Shown: positions 9,403-17,974 of the stretch, one piece after another
Position numbering within the stretch: the first letter of the stretch is position 1
How the letters are laid out: every line of letters begins with the position of its first letter
Source of the DNA: JAFGHJ01 sp964418485
Lineage (GTDB): Bacteria; Hydrothermota; UBA3072
NCBI GenBank assembly: GCA_964418485.1
Contig: CAYQMH010000003.1
Coordinates: 13,696 to 77,695, forward strand
Direction: 5' to 3'
DNA length: 64,000 bases
Program-made: the position numbers and the translations under genes
The notes under the pieces: model-generated
What the model was told of the DNA's origin: nothing
Databases searched by the model: none
Seen by the model: the letters and a program-made list of their open reading frames with translations, nothing else

Positions 9403-9929
9403 ATTTTTCCCTTCAACATTTCTTCAAGTTTTGTAATGGTTCTATTTAAACGTGAGCGTACCGTCCCGATTGGTATACCTAATATTTGCGCTATGGTCGA
9501 ATAGTCGCAATCTTCGTAATATCTAAGCGCTAAAACTTCCTGATATTTTTTAGGTAATAAATAAACCATACTTTTGATGAGTTGCGCCTTGGACTTCTCG
9601 TTGAAGAATTTCTCGGGATTTCCTTCTGCCGCAGGAGGAGTAATCTCATCGATGGAAATTTTATTTTCCTGGCGGGCTTTTTCTCTACGGTATTTAAAAA
9701 CAGTATTGAGAGCAATTCTGTAAAGCCAGGTGTAAACGGCCGAATCTCCCCTAAAGGATTTAAATCCTCTCCAGGCATTAATAAAAACATCCTGAGTTAA
9801 TTCTTTTGTAATTTCGTAATTGTTTGTCATATTATAAATCATTTTAAAAATCCTTTGAGTGTGGGTTTTAACAACTTTCTCAAATATCTCTTTACTTTTT
9901 TCATCATTTTTATTCCTCCGTCTCTTCAT
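9399..9929 (-). CDS. ECF-type RNA polymerase sigma factor
   Basis: A sigma-70 family protein of 176 residues with region 2 (YEITKELTQDVFINAWRGF, then YTWLYRIALNTVFKYRR) and region 4 (LPKKYQEVLALRYYEDCDYS and GIPIGTVRSRLNR). It resembles the RpoE/SigW type. The linker between the regions carries a short acidic insertion. It lies 36 bases downstream of the outer-membrane gene and overlaps its anti-sigma factor. Autoregulation from the promoter before the outer-membrane gene is plausible, but that promoter looks like the housekeeping type. Confidence 0.94.
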   Translation of the reverse strand: MKRRRNKNDEKSKEIFEKVVKTHTQRIFKMIYNMTNNYEITKELTQDVFINAWRGFKSFRGDSAVYTWLYRIALNTVFKYRREKARQENKISIDEITPPAAEGNPEKFFNEKSKAQLIKSMVYLLPKKYQEVLALRYYEDCDYSTIAQILGIPIGTVRSRLNRTITKLEEMLKGKI

Positions 9930-9965
9930 TTATCTATTTAGATACAAAATCCAAGAGTTAGTTCC

Positions 9966-11468
9966 CTAAAAATCGTACTCATATATAATTCTAAGCAGAT
10001 GTTCGCTATAGCCGTTCTCTAAATATGGATAGTAGTTTATGTTTATATTTCCGAAGCTACCCAGTCCTAATGTTCCGTCTATATTGAGATCATAATTTTT
10101 ATTTGTCCCGTTTATATAAGTATAAAGACCAAAAGATAGAATATGATTTCCGTGATACCAGGAAACATTAGATAAAATTCTATAGGTATTTGTTTCTTCA
10201 ATGTAGGTTGTTTTTTCAACTCCCAATGTATTTTCCATTTGCAGGAGACCAAAAACAGATTCAAAGCCCAGACCAATATAACTGTATTTTTCATCAAAAT
10301 ATTCCGGATATTTAGCCCACTGATATTCCAGAATAGGCGAGAAGTAATCGTATATCTTCCATTTAAACGATTGCGTAAGGGATAAGCCGAGGTTCTCTTC
10401 TTCTTTGTAAGCAAGGTAGTTAAAGTAAGTTGAAAGAGGTCCCTTTTCATATACTCCGTTTGCAAAGCCGGAAGTCCTTCCATTGTAAAGATAAGAGTTT
10501 CCCAGCGTTAGATACCCGTTACTCACAGTTCTTATACCGACTTCAATATCATTAAAGTTCGATTCAAATATTAATTTACCTTCAAAAGCGCTTCCTTTTA
10601 TAATGGAATCCGTATAAAGATTGGCATTACCGTTTGAAAAAGCTCCTTTTATTTTTAACGATAGGACTTTATTAAAGAGAAGTTCTGTCTCTCCTGATAA
10701 AACCGCAGATTCCTGCGGATCCTCGAACGTAAAATCCACTATATTCGAAGTATCGTCTCTCCCATAAAAAGCACTGAATCCCATAGACAACAGAGCTTTT
10801 TTAAATGTTATTTTACCTCCAAGGAGCCATCTGGGGTATTCCGCGAACAAACTGTCATAATCCTTTGAGTACAAGACAACAGGTGTTAGGGAAAAATTCC
10901 CTGCACCTATTTCGCCGCTTAACCCAAAGCCTCCGGGAGAATATATTGTCAATTCATGCAGATAGGGAGAGATATAACCTGCTTCCAGATAGGATTTTCC
11001 CTTTAAATAGCTTAAGTATGGATACCAGTATATCTGATACTCCGGATCATGATAAAGTGAAAATCTAAGGTATTCTTCATTCTTATAAACAGAAAAATCT
11101 AAACCCATGAGAGCTTCGTTTTCTCCTGTGTGGAAACTATCCGCGAAATAGGTGTTTTGATTTCCTATTGAAAAATTTGCTGAAAAGATATATGGAATTT
11201 CTTCTCTTTTTTCACTTACATAGAAAACCCATTCTTCGGACTCATCTTCGGTTTCTACTTTTATTTTGTGCCCACCTTCGGATAGATTGTTTGTTTCCGA
11301 AAAGAAATACCCTGATTTTATTTCACCCGGAAGCCGCACACCGTCTAAATAAACATTTATTGATTTTTCCTCTACCGGTGGATCGAACAGGATAGTTATA
11401 TCGAAATTAGAGAAAATCGAATCTCTCGGAGAAATAAGAAATATTGTTGAAATAATTAATTCTAACAT
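9966..11468 (-). CDS. Predicted outer-membrane beta-barrel protein
   Basis: A protein of 500 residues with an N-terminal hydrophobic export signal. About 80 residues resembling a small Ig-like domain follow (YLDGVRLPG...GGHKIKVE). The rest has alternating aromatic/polar strands and ends in IIYEYDF; a C-terminal Phe is the usual recognition signal of outer-membrane barrels. No specific family is recognised. As first gene of an operon with an ECF sigma and anti-sigma pair, it may be a receptor, a porin, or the target whose folding is monitored. Confidence 0.75.
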   Translation of the reverse strand: MLELIISTIFLISPRDSIFSNFDITILFDPPVEEKSINVYLDGVRLPGEIKSGYFFSETNNLSEGGHKIKVETEDESEEWVFYVSEKREEIPYIFSANFSIGNQNTYFADSFHTGENEALMGLDFSVYKNEEYLRFSLYHDPEYQIYWYPYLSYLKGKSYLEAGYISPYLHELTIYSPGGFGLSGEIGAGNFSLTPVVLYSKDYDSLFAEYPRWLLGGKITFKKALLSMGFSAFYGRDDTSNIVDFTFEDPQESAVLSGETELLFNKVLSLKIKGAFSNGNANLYTDSIIKGSAFEGKLIFESNFNDIEVGIRTVSNGYLTLGNSYLYNGRTSGFANGVYEKGPLSTYFNYLAYKEEENLGLSLTQSFKWKIYDYFSPILEYQWAKYPEYFDEKYSYIGLGFESVFGLLQMENTLGVEKTTYIEETNTYRILSNVSWYHGNHILSFGLYTYINGTNKNYDLNIDGTLGLGSFGNININYYPYLENGYSEHLLRIIYEYDF

Positions 11469-11479
11469 AATTTAAGTTT

Positions 11480-11508
11480 ATTTTATTGTTTTTTGCACGG
11501 TTGGTCAA
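11480..11508 (-). promoter_or_regulatory. Promoter of the outer-membrane protein / ECF sigma operon
   Basis: Minus strand: TTGACC (11508-11503), 17-base spacer, TAAAAT (11485-11480). The ATG at 11468 is 11 bases past the -10 box, leaving almost no leader and no Shine-Dalgarno. Confidence 0.65.
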
Positions 11509-11520
11509 CCCTTTTTTGTA

Positions 11521-11710
11521 TTTAGCCACTAAGTTACAAAGACACAACAAATCATATTTATTTTGTTTATCCCCACAACCCAAAAACAAAGAGAAACAAC
11601 AAATAACACGAATTACACAAATCCACACCCTACCCTAATTTTATTTTGTTTTTCCTATTCAACTATTCAACAATTTAACCATTCAACTAAGATTTGAAGA
11701 ATCTTTTGTA
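11521..11710. repeat. Intergenic formulaic repeats, 11.5 kb gap
   Basis: The 315-base gap between divergent genes contains no gene. It holds GCCACTAAGTTACAAAGACA (11524-11543), an A/C-rich stretch with AACACGAATTACACAAAT (11604-11621), and CTATTCAACAATTTAACCAT (about 11665-11684). The last two correspond to the phrases at 6771-6820. A hairpin AGATTTGAAGAATCT sits at about 11691-11705, just upstream of the DUF4870 promoter. Confidence 0.6.
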
Positions 11711-11718
11711 TGCAGTTC

Positions 11719-11746
11719 TTGACATAATAATTTGAGTGTGTAAATT
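11719..11746 (+). promoter_or_regulatory. Promoter of the DUF4870 gene
   Basis: TTGACA (11719-11724), 16-base spacer, TAAATT (11741-11746). A strong ribosome binding site AAAGGAGG follows at about 11768-11775, 8 bases before the ATG. Confidence 0.7.
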
Positions 11747-11783
11747 GGAAAGACAATAAAAAAGCAAAAGGAGGTAAAGCAGA

Positions 11784-12137
11784 ATGGCTAAGAAAAAAAA
11801 GAATGAAGCTAATACGTGGGCTATGCTTTGTCATTTAACCGCTCTTACATTATATATCGGTGTGCCTTTGGGGCATATAATCGTTCCTCTTATTATCTGG
11901 CTGATTAAGAGAGAAGAGTTTGCTTTCGTAGACGAACAGGGAAAAGAATCATTGAATTTCCAGATTTCAATTACTATTTACGGAATTGCTGCCGGACTGC
12001 TGTGCCTTGCCGTGATTGGTTTTGTTTTAATTCCGGTTATTGTTGTCACTCATATTGTGTTAACCATAATGGCGACAGTTAAAGCTAATCAGGGAGAAGG
12101 GTATCACTATCCTTTTGCAATAAAATTTATTAAGTAA
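11784..12137 (+). CDS. DUF4870-family small membrane protein
   Basis: A protein of 117 residues with three hydrophobic segments (about residues 15-40, 63-85, 86-105). The layout is that of DUF4870: an N-terminal 'WAMLCHLTAL' helix, a charged loop with FAFVDEQGKESLNFQIS, and a C-terminal 'ANQGEGYHYPFAIKFIK' tail. The family has no established function; some members are linked to stress or envelope regulation. It has its own promoter and a strong ribosome binding site, and appears monocistronic. Confidence 0.85.
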   Translation: MAKKKKNEANTWAMLCHLTALTLYIGVPLGHIIVPLIIWLIKREEFAFVDEQGKESLNFQISITIYGIAAGLLCLAVIGFVLIPVIVVTHIVLTIMATVKANQGEGYHYPFAIKFIK

Positions 12138-12276
12138 AAGAAGATCAAAAATTCAAATTATATAAAAGTTTGTCAAGGTAAGCTTTCAGGTTAAGTTTTC
12201 TTGATTTATCCAAAGGTGCATTTTTTTTGGAACTAAATAGCAGTTTTCTTATCTAAATCTAAAAACAGGAGGCAAT

Positions 12277-13509
12277 ATGAAGATTAAAAGAATATACTTT
12301 GTAATGTTTTTGCTTTTTCTTTCAACTTTTGGTTGTAACGTTACTGATCCCAGCGACCCGCTGCGAGAATTAAGTTCTTCCGAGACGAAACTTGTCGAAG
12401 CGGATAACTCTTTTGGGCTTAAACTCTTTAAAGAAATCAACGAAGAAGAAACAGAATCGAATGTTTTTATCTCACCTTTATCCATTTCAATGGCTCTTGG
12501 TATGACTTATAACGGTGCTTGTGAGAGTACCGAAGAGGCAATGAGAACCACACTTGAATTTGGGAATTTATCCAGAGGTGAAATAAATGAATCCTATAAA
12601 AGCCTGATAGAGTTGCTGAGAGGTATTGACTCTGATGTTGAATTCAATATAGCGAATTCCATCTGGTATCGGGATGATTGGACTTTTGAAGAGGATTTTC
12701 TTGAACGGTGCAGAGATTATTTTGATGCGAGGGTAAGCGCGCTTGATTTCAGTCAAAGTGCGGCGGCAAAGGATACGATGAACAACTGGGTGGATGAAAA
12801 CACAAATGGTAAAATTGAGGAAATAGTAGATTATGTTGACCCGGATAATGATGTTATGTTTTTAATAAACGCCATATATTTTAATGGCACCTGGACCTTC
12901 CAGTTTGACAAAGAAGATACTAAAGATGACATATTCTATCTTCCCGGAGACAGAACCAAAAAATGCAAAATGATGGAGGTGAAAAGTGAGTTCAAATATT
13001 TTGAAGATTCGCTCTTGCAGGCAATCGATATTCCTTACGGAAATGGAAACTACTCGATGACGGCAATCCTGCCTAATTATGGGAAAGATATAGATGAGTT
13101 AATTGTAGGATTGACACAGGAAAAGTGGAATGAGTGGATGGGTAGTTTCTCTGAAGACTCGGTTAATTTGTTTTTCCCTAAACTTAAGCTTGAATATAAA
13201 GTAGAAGAAACATTAAAGAAAGTTTTAATTGATATGGGAATGGGTATTGCTTTTAGTGGTTCGGCTGACTTCACCGGAATGTATGAACCCGGAGGGATTT
13301 GGATTGGCAGAATAATACATAAGACTTTTCTGGAGGTTGATGAGGAAGGAACAGAAGCTGCAGCAGCGACTGCGATTGTAATGGTATCGGGTCCAAGTCC
13401 AACCCCAAACCCTATAATAATTCGCATAGACAGGCCTTTCTTGTTTGCTATCAGAGAAAACCATTCAGGTACCATACTTTTTATCGGAAAGATTGTTGAT
13501 CCTGTCTAG
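12277..13509 (+). CDS. Serpin (serine/cysteine protease inhibitor), lipoprotein
   Basis: A lipoprotein signal with lipobox STFGC (Cys at about residue 20) precedes a complete serpin domain of about 370 residues (family hallmark VFISPLSISMALGMTYNGA; NSIWYRDD; FLINAIYFNGTW; MMEVKSEFKYFED). The hinge of the reactive loop reads GTEAAAATA, small residues typical of inhibitory serpins, followed by IVMVSGPSPT, which holds the scissile bond at about V-S or S-G. The C-terminus RPFLFAIRENHSGTILFIGK is canonical. The RBS is ACAGGAGG. It would protect the envelope from foreign or its own proteases; the target is unknown. Confidence 0.95.
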   Translation: MKIKRIYFVMFLLFLSTFGCNVTDPSDPLRELSSSETKLVEADNSFGLKLFKEINEEETESNVFISPLSISMALGMTYNGACESTEEAMRTTLEFGNLSRGEINESYKSLIELLRGIDSDVEFNIANSIWYRDDWTFEEDFLERCRDYFDARVSALDFSQSAAAKDTMNNWVDENTNGKIEEIVDYVDPDNDVMFLINAIYFNGTWTFQFDKEDTKDDIFYLPGDRTKKCKMMEVKSEFKYFEDSLLQAIDIPYGNGNYSMTAILPNYGKDIDELIVGLTQEKWNEWMGSFSEDSVNLFFPKLKLEYKVEETLKKVLIDMGMGIAFSGSADFTGMYEPGGIWIGRIIHKTFLEVDEEGTEAAAATAIVMVSGPSPTPNPIIIRIDRPFLFAIRENHSGTILFIGKIVDPV

Positions 13510-13570
13510 GAATGAGGAGTCTGGTACTAAACGAGAGGGTTTTAATCTAAAAAATATAAGGGAGTCTGAA

Positions 13571-14473
13571 GTGAGAGAAAGAAGAAAATTATTATGTTTG
13601 TTAGTTGTTTTATTGCTCGTTATTGGGTGTAAAAATAACCCGATAGGCAACGATATTTCTCCGGATGAAGCGGCTGATGAAGCGGCAATTGAGGATTACA
13701 TATCAAACGATCGTGATTTTGCGGGATATTTTGCGTTTGACGAATATTACGGAGAAGAAGATACTGTGTCCGCCGAAATTCGATTAAGGACCATTACCGG
13801 TCCGCATACATGGTATAGAGAGCCGCAGGATATAAATAGAGATATATCTATAAATATAGTCGATGACTCAGCCTTTGTTAGCTTTTGGAGTAGAGTTGAT
13901 GGCGTATTTCATGTACTGGAAAGAGATATATCGGCTTCTCCGGATACCGTAATTGACCATCAAAAGGTTCTTGAAGATCACTCTTCTGACTATGCCATAT
14001 TTAAACGTTACCCCGGAGTATCTGCTTACCGGGGATGGAGGCTTGAAAGCCTAACCGGGGTAGATGTAGATGGAAGAGAGATCGCGCATGGTGATTGCGT
14101 AATTGTTTTTATTGATTCCCTCAGAATTAATTGTGAATCCTACGAGGACACGTTATTTACTACTCCCTTCGTATTTTTCCATAGAGAAGAGCTTCTTACT
14201 TTTGAAGGTCAGGAAACGGTCACTTTTACCCTTTATTCACGTTGTGGCGACTATTATGGTATGTATTCCTACCTGCATGCCAATAGTCTGGGAAGTTGGA
14301 GAAGATGGGAGTTTGAAGAAACAGAGGCGGGAGTATGGGAAGGTGATTGGGTAACTCCGATTGTTCCCGGGATTAGGGCTATTGCGTTCGATATTCTGGA
14401 GAAGAACACTATCGACGAAGAAAAGCGCACATATCTGTCCAACATCTGGTTGTTCCCTTATAAAATTGAATAA
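13571..14473 (+). CDS. Lipoprotein of unknown function
   Basis: I do not recognise the family. The start is a GTG at 13571 with an AAGGGAG ribosome site; it produces a lipoprotein signal (RRKLLCLLVVLLLVIGC). The frame is open to 13445 inside the serpin gene, but that start would bury the signal. The mature part of about 280 residues is acidic, rich in Tyr and Trp, with several DxD/DE patches and beta-strand character. It lies 61 bases after the serpin and may be co-transcribed with it; a strong terminator follows. Confidence 0.75.
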   Translation: MRERRKLLCLLVVLLLVIGCKNNPIGNDISPDEAADEAAIEDYISNDRDFAGYFAFDEYYGEEDTVSAEIRLRTITGPHTWYREPQDINRDISINIVDDSAFVSFWSRVDGVFHVLERDISASPDTVIDHQKVLEDHSSDYAIFKRYPGVSAYRGWRLESLTGVDVDGREIAHGDCVIVFIDSLRINCESYEDTLFTTPFVFFHREELLTFEGQETVTFTLYSRCGDYYGMYSYLHANSLGSWRRWEFEETEAGVWEGDWVTPIVPGIRAIAFDILEKNTIDEEKRTYLSNIWLFPYKIE

Positions 14474-14498
14474 ATTCTTGTTCGATCCGTTTCTTCGA

Positions 14499-14524
14499 AA
14501 AGGGGCAGTTTCAACTGCCCCTTT
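14499..14524 (+). terminator. Rho-independent terminator after the lipoprotein gene
   Basis: Perfect inverted repeat AAAGGGGCAGTT / AACTGCCCCTTT with a two-base centre, 26 bases after the stop codon. The trailing T-run is short (TTTGTTAT). It separates the serpin/lipoprotein unit from the xseB operon. Confidence 0.8.
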
Positions 14525-14562
14525 GTTATCTAATACCTTTTTACAAAAATTTCTTCCGACCC

Positions 14563-14591
14563 TTGACACTTTGATACAAATATGATAGGTT
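14563..14591 (+). promoter_or_regulatory. Probable promoter of the xseB-deoC operon
   Basis: TTGACA (14563-14568), 17-base spacer, TAGGTT (14586-14591). The ATG of xseB begins 7 bases after the -10 box, again implying a leaderless message. The -10 is weak (an alternative TATGAT at 14581 is too close), so confidence is moderate. Confidence 0.5.
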
Positions 14592-14597
14592 GTAGAT

Positions 14598-14837
14598 ATG
14601 AAATTTGAAGAATCGTTAAGTCGTCTCGAAGAAATTGTTAAAAATTTAGAAGAAGGAGAGATTTCTCTTGAAGAATCCCTGCCTTTGTTTGAAGAAGGGA
14701 TAAAACTTCTGACAAAACTCAAAGATTACCTCTCTACGGCTGAGAGCAAGATAGAAAAATTGATAAAAGATAGTGAAGGAAAATTCAAGACCAGTGGATA
14801 TAGAGAATTATCTAAAAACCTGGAAGAAGAAGGTTGA
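14598..14837 (+). CDS. xseB: Exodeoxyribonuclease VII small subunit
   Basis: A protein of 79 residues with the XseB signature FEESLSRLEEIVKNLEEGE and LEESLPLFEEGIKL, forming the helical pair that binds XseA. The complex degrades single-stranded DNA. It overlaps ispA by 65 bases, and xseB-ispA-dxs is a very common bacterial order. xseA is not in this window. Confidence 0.95.
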   Translation: MKFEESLSRLEEIVKNLEEGEISLEESLPLFEEGIKLLTKLKDYLSTAESKIEKLIKDSEGKFKTSGYRELSKNLEEEG

Positions 14838-15669
14838 CAGTAAGTTAGACGAATATCTGCCCCGGGAGGAAGAGTACCCGTCCCTTTTACACAAAGCAAT
14901 GAGGTACTCAGTCCTTGCCGGAGGGAAAAGAATAAGAGCTATCCTTATGATAACCACTTATTCTCTCTCGGGAGGAACCAAATTCGATGAAATAATGCCT
15001 GTTTCTGCGGCTATTGAGTTCATCCATTCTTATTCGCTTATTCATGATGATCTGCCCGCGATGGATGACGACGATTACAGAAGAGGAATTTTAAGCTCCC
15101 ACAAAAAGTTTGGAGAAGATATTGCTATCTTGGCAGGTGATGCTCTCTTTTCACACGCTTTTTATGTAATAGCTCATAGTAATGTCAAAACAGATTTAAA
15201 AGAAAGGACACTTCAGGTGCTCACAAAAGCCATTGGCAATAAGGGAATTATAGGGGGTCAGATCGAGGATGTAAATTCGAGTTCTGACAGTAAAGACCCA
15301 AAGCTTCTTAGATATATACACTCTCATAAAACAGCTTCTTTTTTTTCTGCAGTCTGTGAAATCGGGGCAGTTCTTGCTTCTGCGTCGGAGGAGAAAATTT
15401 TAGCTTCAAGAAAGGGAGGGCTTTTAATTGGTATGGCTTTTCAAATACAGGATGATATTCTGGATGTCGAAGGCAAAAAGGAAGAAATGGGCAAAGAAGT
15501 AAAGAAAGATGAAAATAAGCTGACATACCCATCGGTTTACGGGGTTGATTTCTCAAGAAAAATAGCGAAGAAATACAGTGTACTTGCATTAAAGCAATTA
15601 AGCATTCTCGACGCGGAAAATAAAATATTTGAAGATTTGTCAAACTTTTTACTCGGACGGAAAAATTAA
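14773..15669 (+). CDS. ispA: Polyprenyl (farnesyl/geranylgeranyl) diphosphate synthase
   Basis: Condenses isopentenyl diphosphate with allylic diphosphates. The first Asp-rich motif is HDDLPAMDDDDYRRG (about residues 94-108) and the second is FQIQDDILDVEG (about 219-230); GGKRIRAIL binds IPP. At 298 residues it is a standard short-chain enzyme; chain length is not decided by sequence alone. The ATG at 14773 lies inside xseB; it gives the usual N-terminal helix (LKTWKKKVDSKLDEYLP), so the overlap seems real. It feeds the next genes of the isoprenoid operon. Confidence 0.95.
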   Translation: MKENSRPVDIENYLKTWKKKVDSKLDEYLPREEEYPSLLHKAMRYSVLAGGKRIRAILMITTYSLSGGTKFDEIMPVSAAIEFIHSYSLIHDDLPAMDDDDYRRGILSSHKKFGEDIAILAGDALFSHAFYVIAHSNVKTDLKERTLQVLTKAIGNKGIIGGQIEDVNSSSDSKDPKLLRYIHSHKTASFFSAVCEIGAVLASASEEKILASRKGGLLIGMAFQIQDDILDVEGKKEEMGKEVKKDENKLTYPSVYGVDFSRKIAKKYSVLALKQLSILDAENKIFEDLSNFLLGRKN

Positions 15670-15670
15670 A

Positions 15671-16111
15671 ATGGTCTCAAATTTATGGCGTCTTTTTTTA
15701 CTTCCTTACCTGAGTGGTTTGTTATGCCAATTGATAAAAATCTTTAACCACTGGATAATGAGGAAGCGTTTTAATTTTACGTTAAAAAATCTTTTAGAGT
15801 TAGGTGGTTTGCCAAGCGCGCATTCGGCGGCTACCATAACGTTAACTACTTTAATAGCTGTATATTACGGAATAGATTCGCCTTTATTTATAATTTCCTT
15901 GTTTCTTTCAATATTCATAATGGGAGAAGCGTTTGTGGTTCGAGGAGTTATAAGTCGGCACTCGGAGTTAATAAAAAAGTTGGCGGAAATAAACCCTGAA
16001 GAAGGAATTGATATTACATCTTTTCCTGGCAAAATTGGTCATACTCGCCTGGAAGTAATAATGGGAGTAATATTTGGGGTTTTCTTTGCTCTGGCGTTTG
16101 TAGGTATTTAA
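15671..16111 (+). CDS. YuiD/DUF212-family membrane protein (divergent PAP2)
   Basis: A protein of 146 residues with about four hydrophobic segments and the DUF212 signature GGLPSAHSAATITLTTL near residues 44-60, a PAP2-like SxxH phosphatase-type motif, plus GHTRLEVIMGVIFG near the C-terminus. It may act on a polyprenyl phosphate, which fits its position between ispA and dxs, but no activity is established for the family. The start at 15671 follows the ispA stop by 1 base; the dxs ATG follows its stop directly. Confidence 0.85.
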   Translation: MVSNLWRLFLLPYLSGLLCQLIKIFNHWIMRKRFNFTLKNLLELGGLPSAHSAATITLTTLIAVYYGIDSPLFIISLFLSIFIMGEAFVVRGVISRHSELIKKLAEINPEEGIDITSFPGKIGHTRLEVIMGVIFGVFFALAFVGI

Positions 16112-17974
16112 ATGTTACTTGAAAAGATTAATTCACCCGAAGATTTGAAAAAATTGTCGATAAAAGAACTTAAAAATCTTGCTTCTGAAATGAGGGATAA
16201 AATAATCGATGTTGTGGCAAAAAACGGTGGGCATCTTGCCCCCAATCTTGGGGTTATCGAGCTAACAATAGCCCTCTTAAGGGTATTTGATCCTCCGTAC
16301 GACAAAATAATCTGGGACGTTTCACATCAAGCCTACGGCTACAAATTACTGACAGGAAGAAGAGAAGGATTTGAGACTATACGTAAGTTCGGAGGATTAA
16401 GTGGTTTTTTGAAAAGAGATGAATCGATTTACGATGCCTTCGGAACGGGACATGCAAGCACCTCCTTATCAGCCGCTCTGGGTTTTGCTATTGCCAGGGA
16501 TAGGAAGGGTGAAGATAACAAAATTGTGGCTGTAATCGGAGACGGAGCCTTGACAGGTGGAGTAGCTCTGGAAGGGTTAAATCAGATAGGTTATCTTAAA
16601 AAAGATATGCTGGTCATTCTTAACGATAATGAGATGTCTATAGCAAAGAACGTGGGCGGATTTAGGGAGTATTTAACAAGGCTGCAGTCAGCCGAAATTT
16701 ATAATCTCATTATGGAAGATGCCTGGAGTCTTCTTGAGAAATTGCCCGTGGGATTAAATAAAAAAGCGCGAAGAGCCGCAGAAAAACTGCATATCGGGCT
16801 AAAGAACTTAATTGTTCCTAATATTATATTTGAAGAGCTGGGTCTTTCTTATTATGGTCCAATTGACGGGCATAATATAAATGAGCTACTTATGATACTT
16901 TCTAAAATTAAAAAAATAAAGAAAGCCAAACTCCTGCATGTTATTACGGAAAAAGGTAAAGGATACGAGCCTGCGTGCAAAAACCCGGCTCTTTTCCATG
17001 GTGTAGGACCTTTTGAATACGAAACCGGTGAAGTTATAGAAAAGAAAAGACAAAAAACATATTCGCAAGTGTTCGGGGAAGCAATTCTTAGTGAGGCAGA
17101 AAAGAATAAGGATATAATTGCAATAACGGCAGCTATGACAGAAGGTACTGGTCTCACGAAGTTCAAAGAAAGGTTTCCCGAAAGATTTTTTGATGTCGGT
17201 ATAGCGGAACAGCATGCTGTGACATTTGCCGGGGGGCTTGCCGCTGAGGGTTTGCGTCCGGTATGTGCAATATACTCGACTTTTCTCCAGAGAGCATTTG
17301 ACCAGATACTCCACGACATAGCGCTGCAAAAATTGCCTGTAATTTTCTGTTTAGACAGGGCTGGTTTTTCGCCCGGAGATGGTCCCACACACCACGGGAC
17401 TTTCGATCTTTCTTATTTAAGAATGATACCAAATATTGTAGTAATGGCTCCCAGAGATGAAGTGGAGCTCAAAAGAATGTTAAAAACAGCTCTTCTTAAT
17501 ACCGAAGGACCATCGGCGATACGCTACCCAAGAGGACAATCCGTTGGAGTAAAGAGCCCTCGCGAAATACAAGCTATTCCTGTTGGCAAATCAGAGATCT
17601 TAAAGAAAGGGGAGGATACTCTTATATTAACTTTAGGTCCAATTACCTATGAGATACTTGAAGTCGCCCGAGAAATAGATAACTTTAATCCGACAGTGGT
17701 TGATGCCAGATTCGTAAAACCTTTGGATGAAGAAACGATCTTGAATCTTTCGAGAAAAAGTAAAAAGATAATAACGGTTGAAACGAACGTTTTGAGTGGA
17801 GGTTTCGGTAGCGCAGTTTTAGAACTCTTAAGCAGAGAGTCCTTAAAAAAAGAAGTTTTGAGAATAGGTATACCTGATAGCTTTATCGAACATGGAGAAG
17901 GGGATAAACTCTTTGAATCTATCGCCATGGATAAAGAAAGCCTAAAAGATAGAATCAAGGAATTCGTGAAATGA
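16112..17974 (+). CDS. dxs: 1-deoxy-D-xylulose-5-phosphate synthase
   Basis: Thiamine-diphosphate enzyme making DXP from pyruvate and glyceraldehyde-3-phosphate, the entry step of the MEP isoprenoid pathway. Hallmarks: WDVSHQAYGYKLLTGR, the ThDP motif GDGALTGGVALEGLN with LNDNEMSI, the catalytic-Glu region DVGIAEQHAVTFAGGLA, and the DRAGFSPGDGPTHHG segment. It is 620 residues long, normal for the family. Its stop overlaps the lpxC ATG (ATGA). Confidence 0.98.
   Translation: MLLEKINSPEDLKKLSIKELKNLASEMRDKIIDVVAKNGGHLAPNLGVIELTIALLRVFDPPYDKIIWDVSHQAYGYKLLTGRREGFETIRKFGGLSGFLKRDESIYDAFGTGHASTSLSAALGFAIARDRKGEDNKIVAVIGDGALTGGVALEGLNQIGYLKKDMLVILNDNEMSIAKNVGGFREYLTRLQSAEIYNLIMEDAWSLLEKLPVGLNKKARRAAEKLHIGLKNLIVPNIIFEELGLSYYGPIDGHNINELLMILSKIKKIKKAKLLHVITEKGKGYEPACKNPALFHGVGPFEYETGEVIEKKRQKTYSQVFGEAILSEAEKNKDIIAITAAMTEGTGLTKFKERFPERFFDVGIAEQHAVTFAGGLAAEGLRPVCAIYSTFLQRAFDQILHDIALQKLPVIFCLDRAGFSPGDGPTHHGTFDLSYLRMIPNIVVMAPRDEVELKRMLKTALLNTEGPSAIRYPRGQSVGVKSPREIQAIPVGKSEILKKGEDTLILTLGPITYEILEVAREIDNFNPTVVDARFVKPLDEETILNLSRKSKKIITVETNVLSGGFGSAVLELLSRESLKKEVLRIGIPDSFIEHGEGDKLFESIAMDKESLKDRIKEFVK

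Noticed and set aside
16852..17388. 178-codon minus-strand frame
   Set aside because: Antisense shadow of dxs, which is fully supported on the plus strand.
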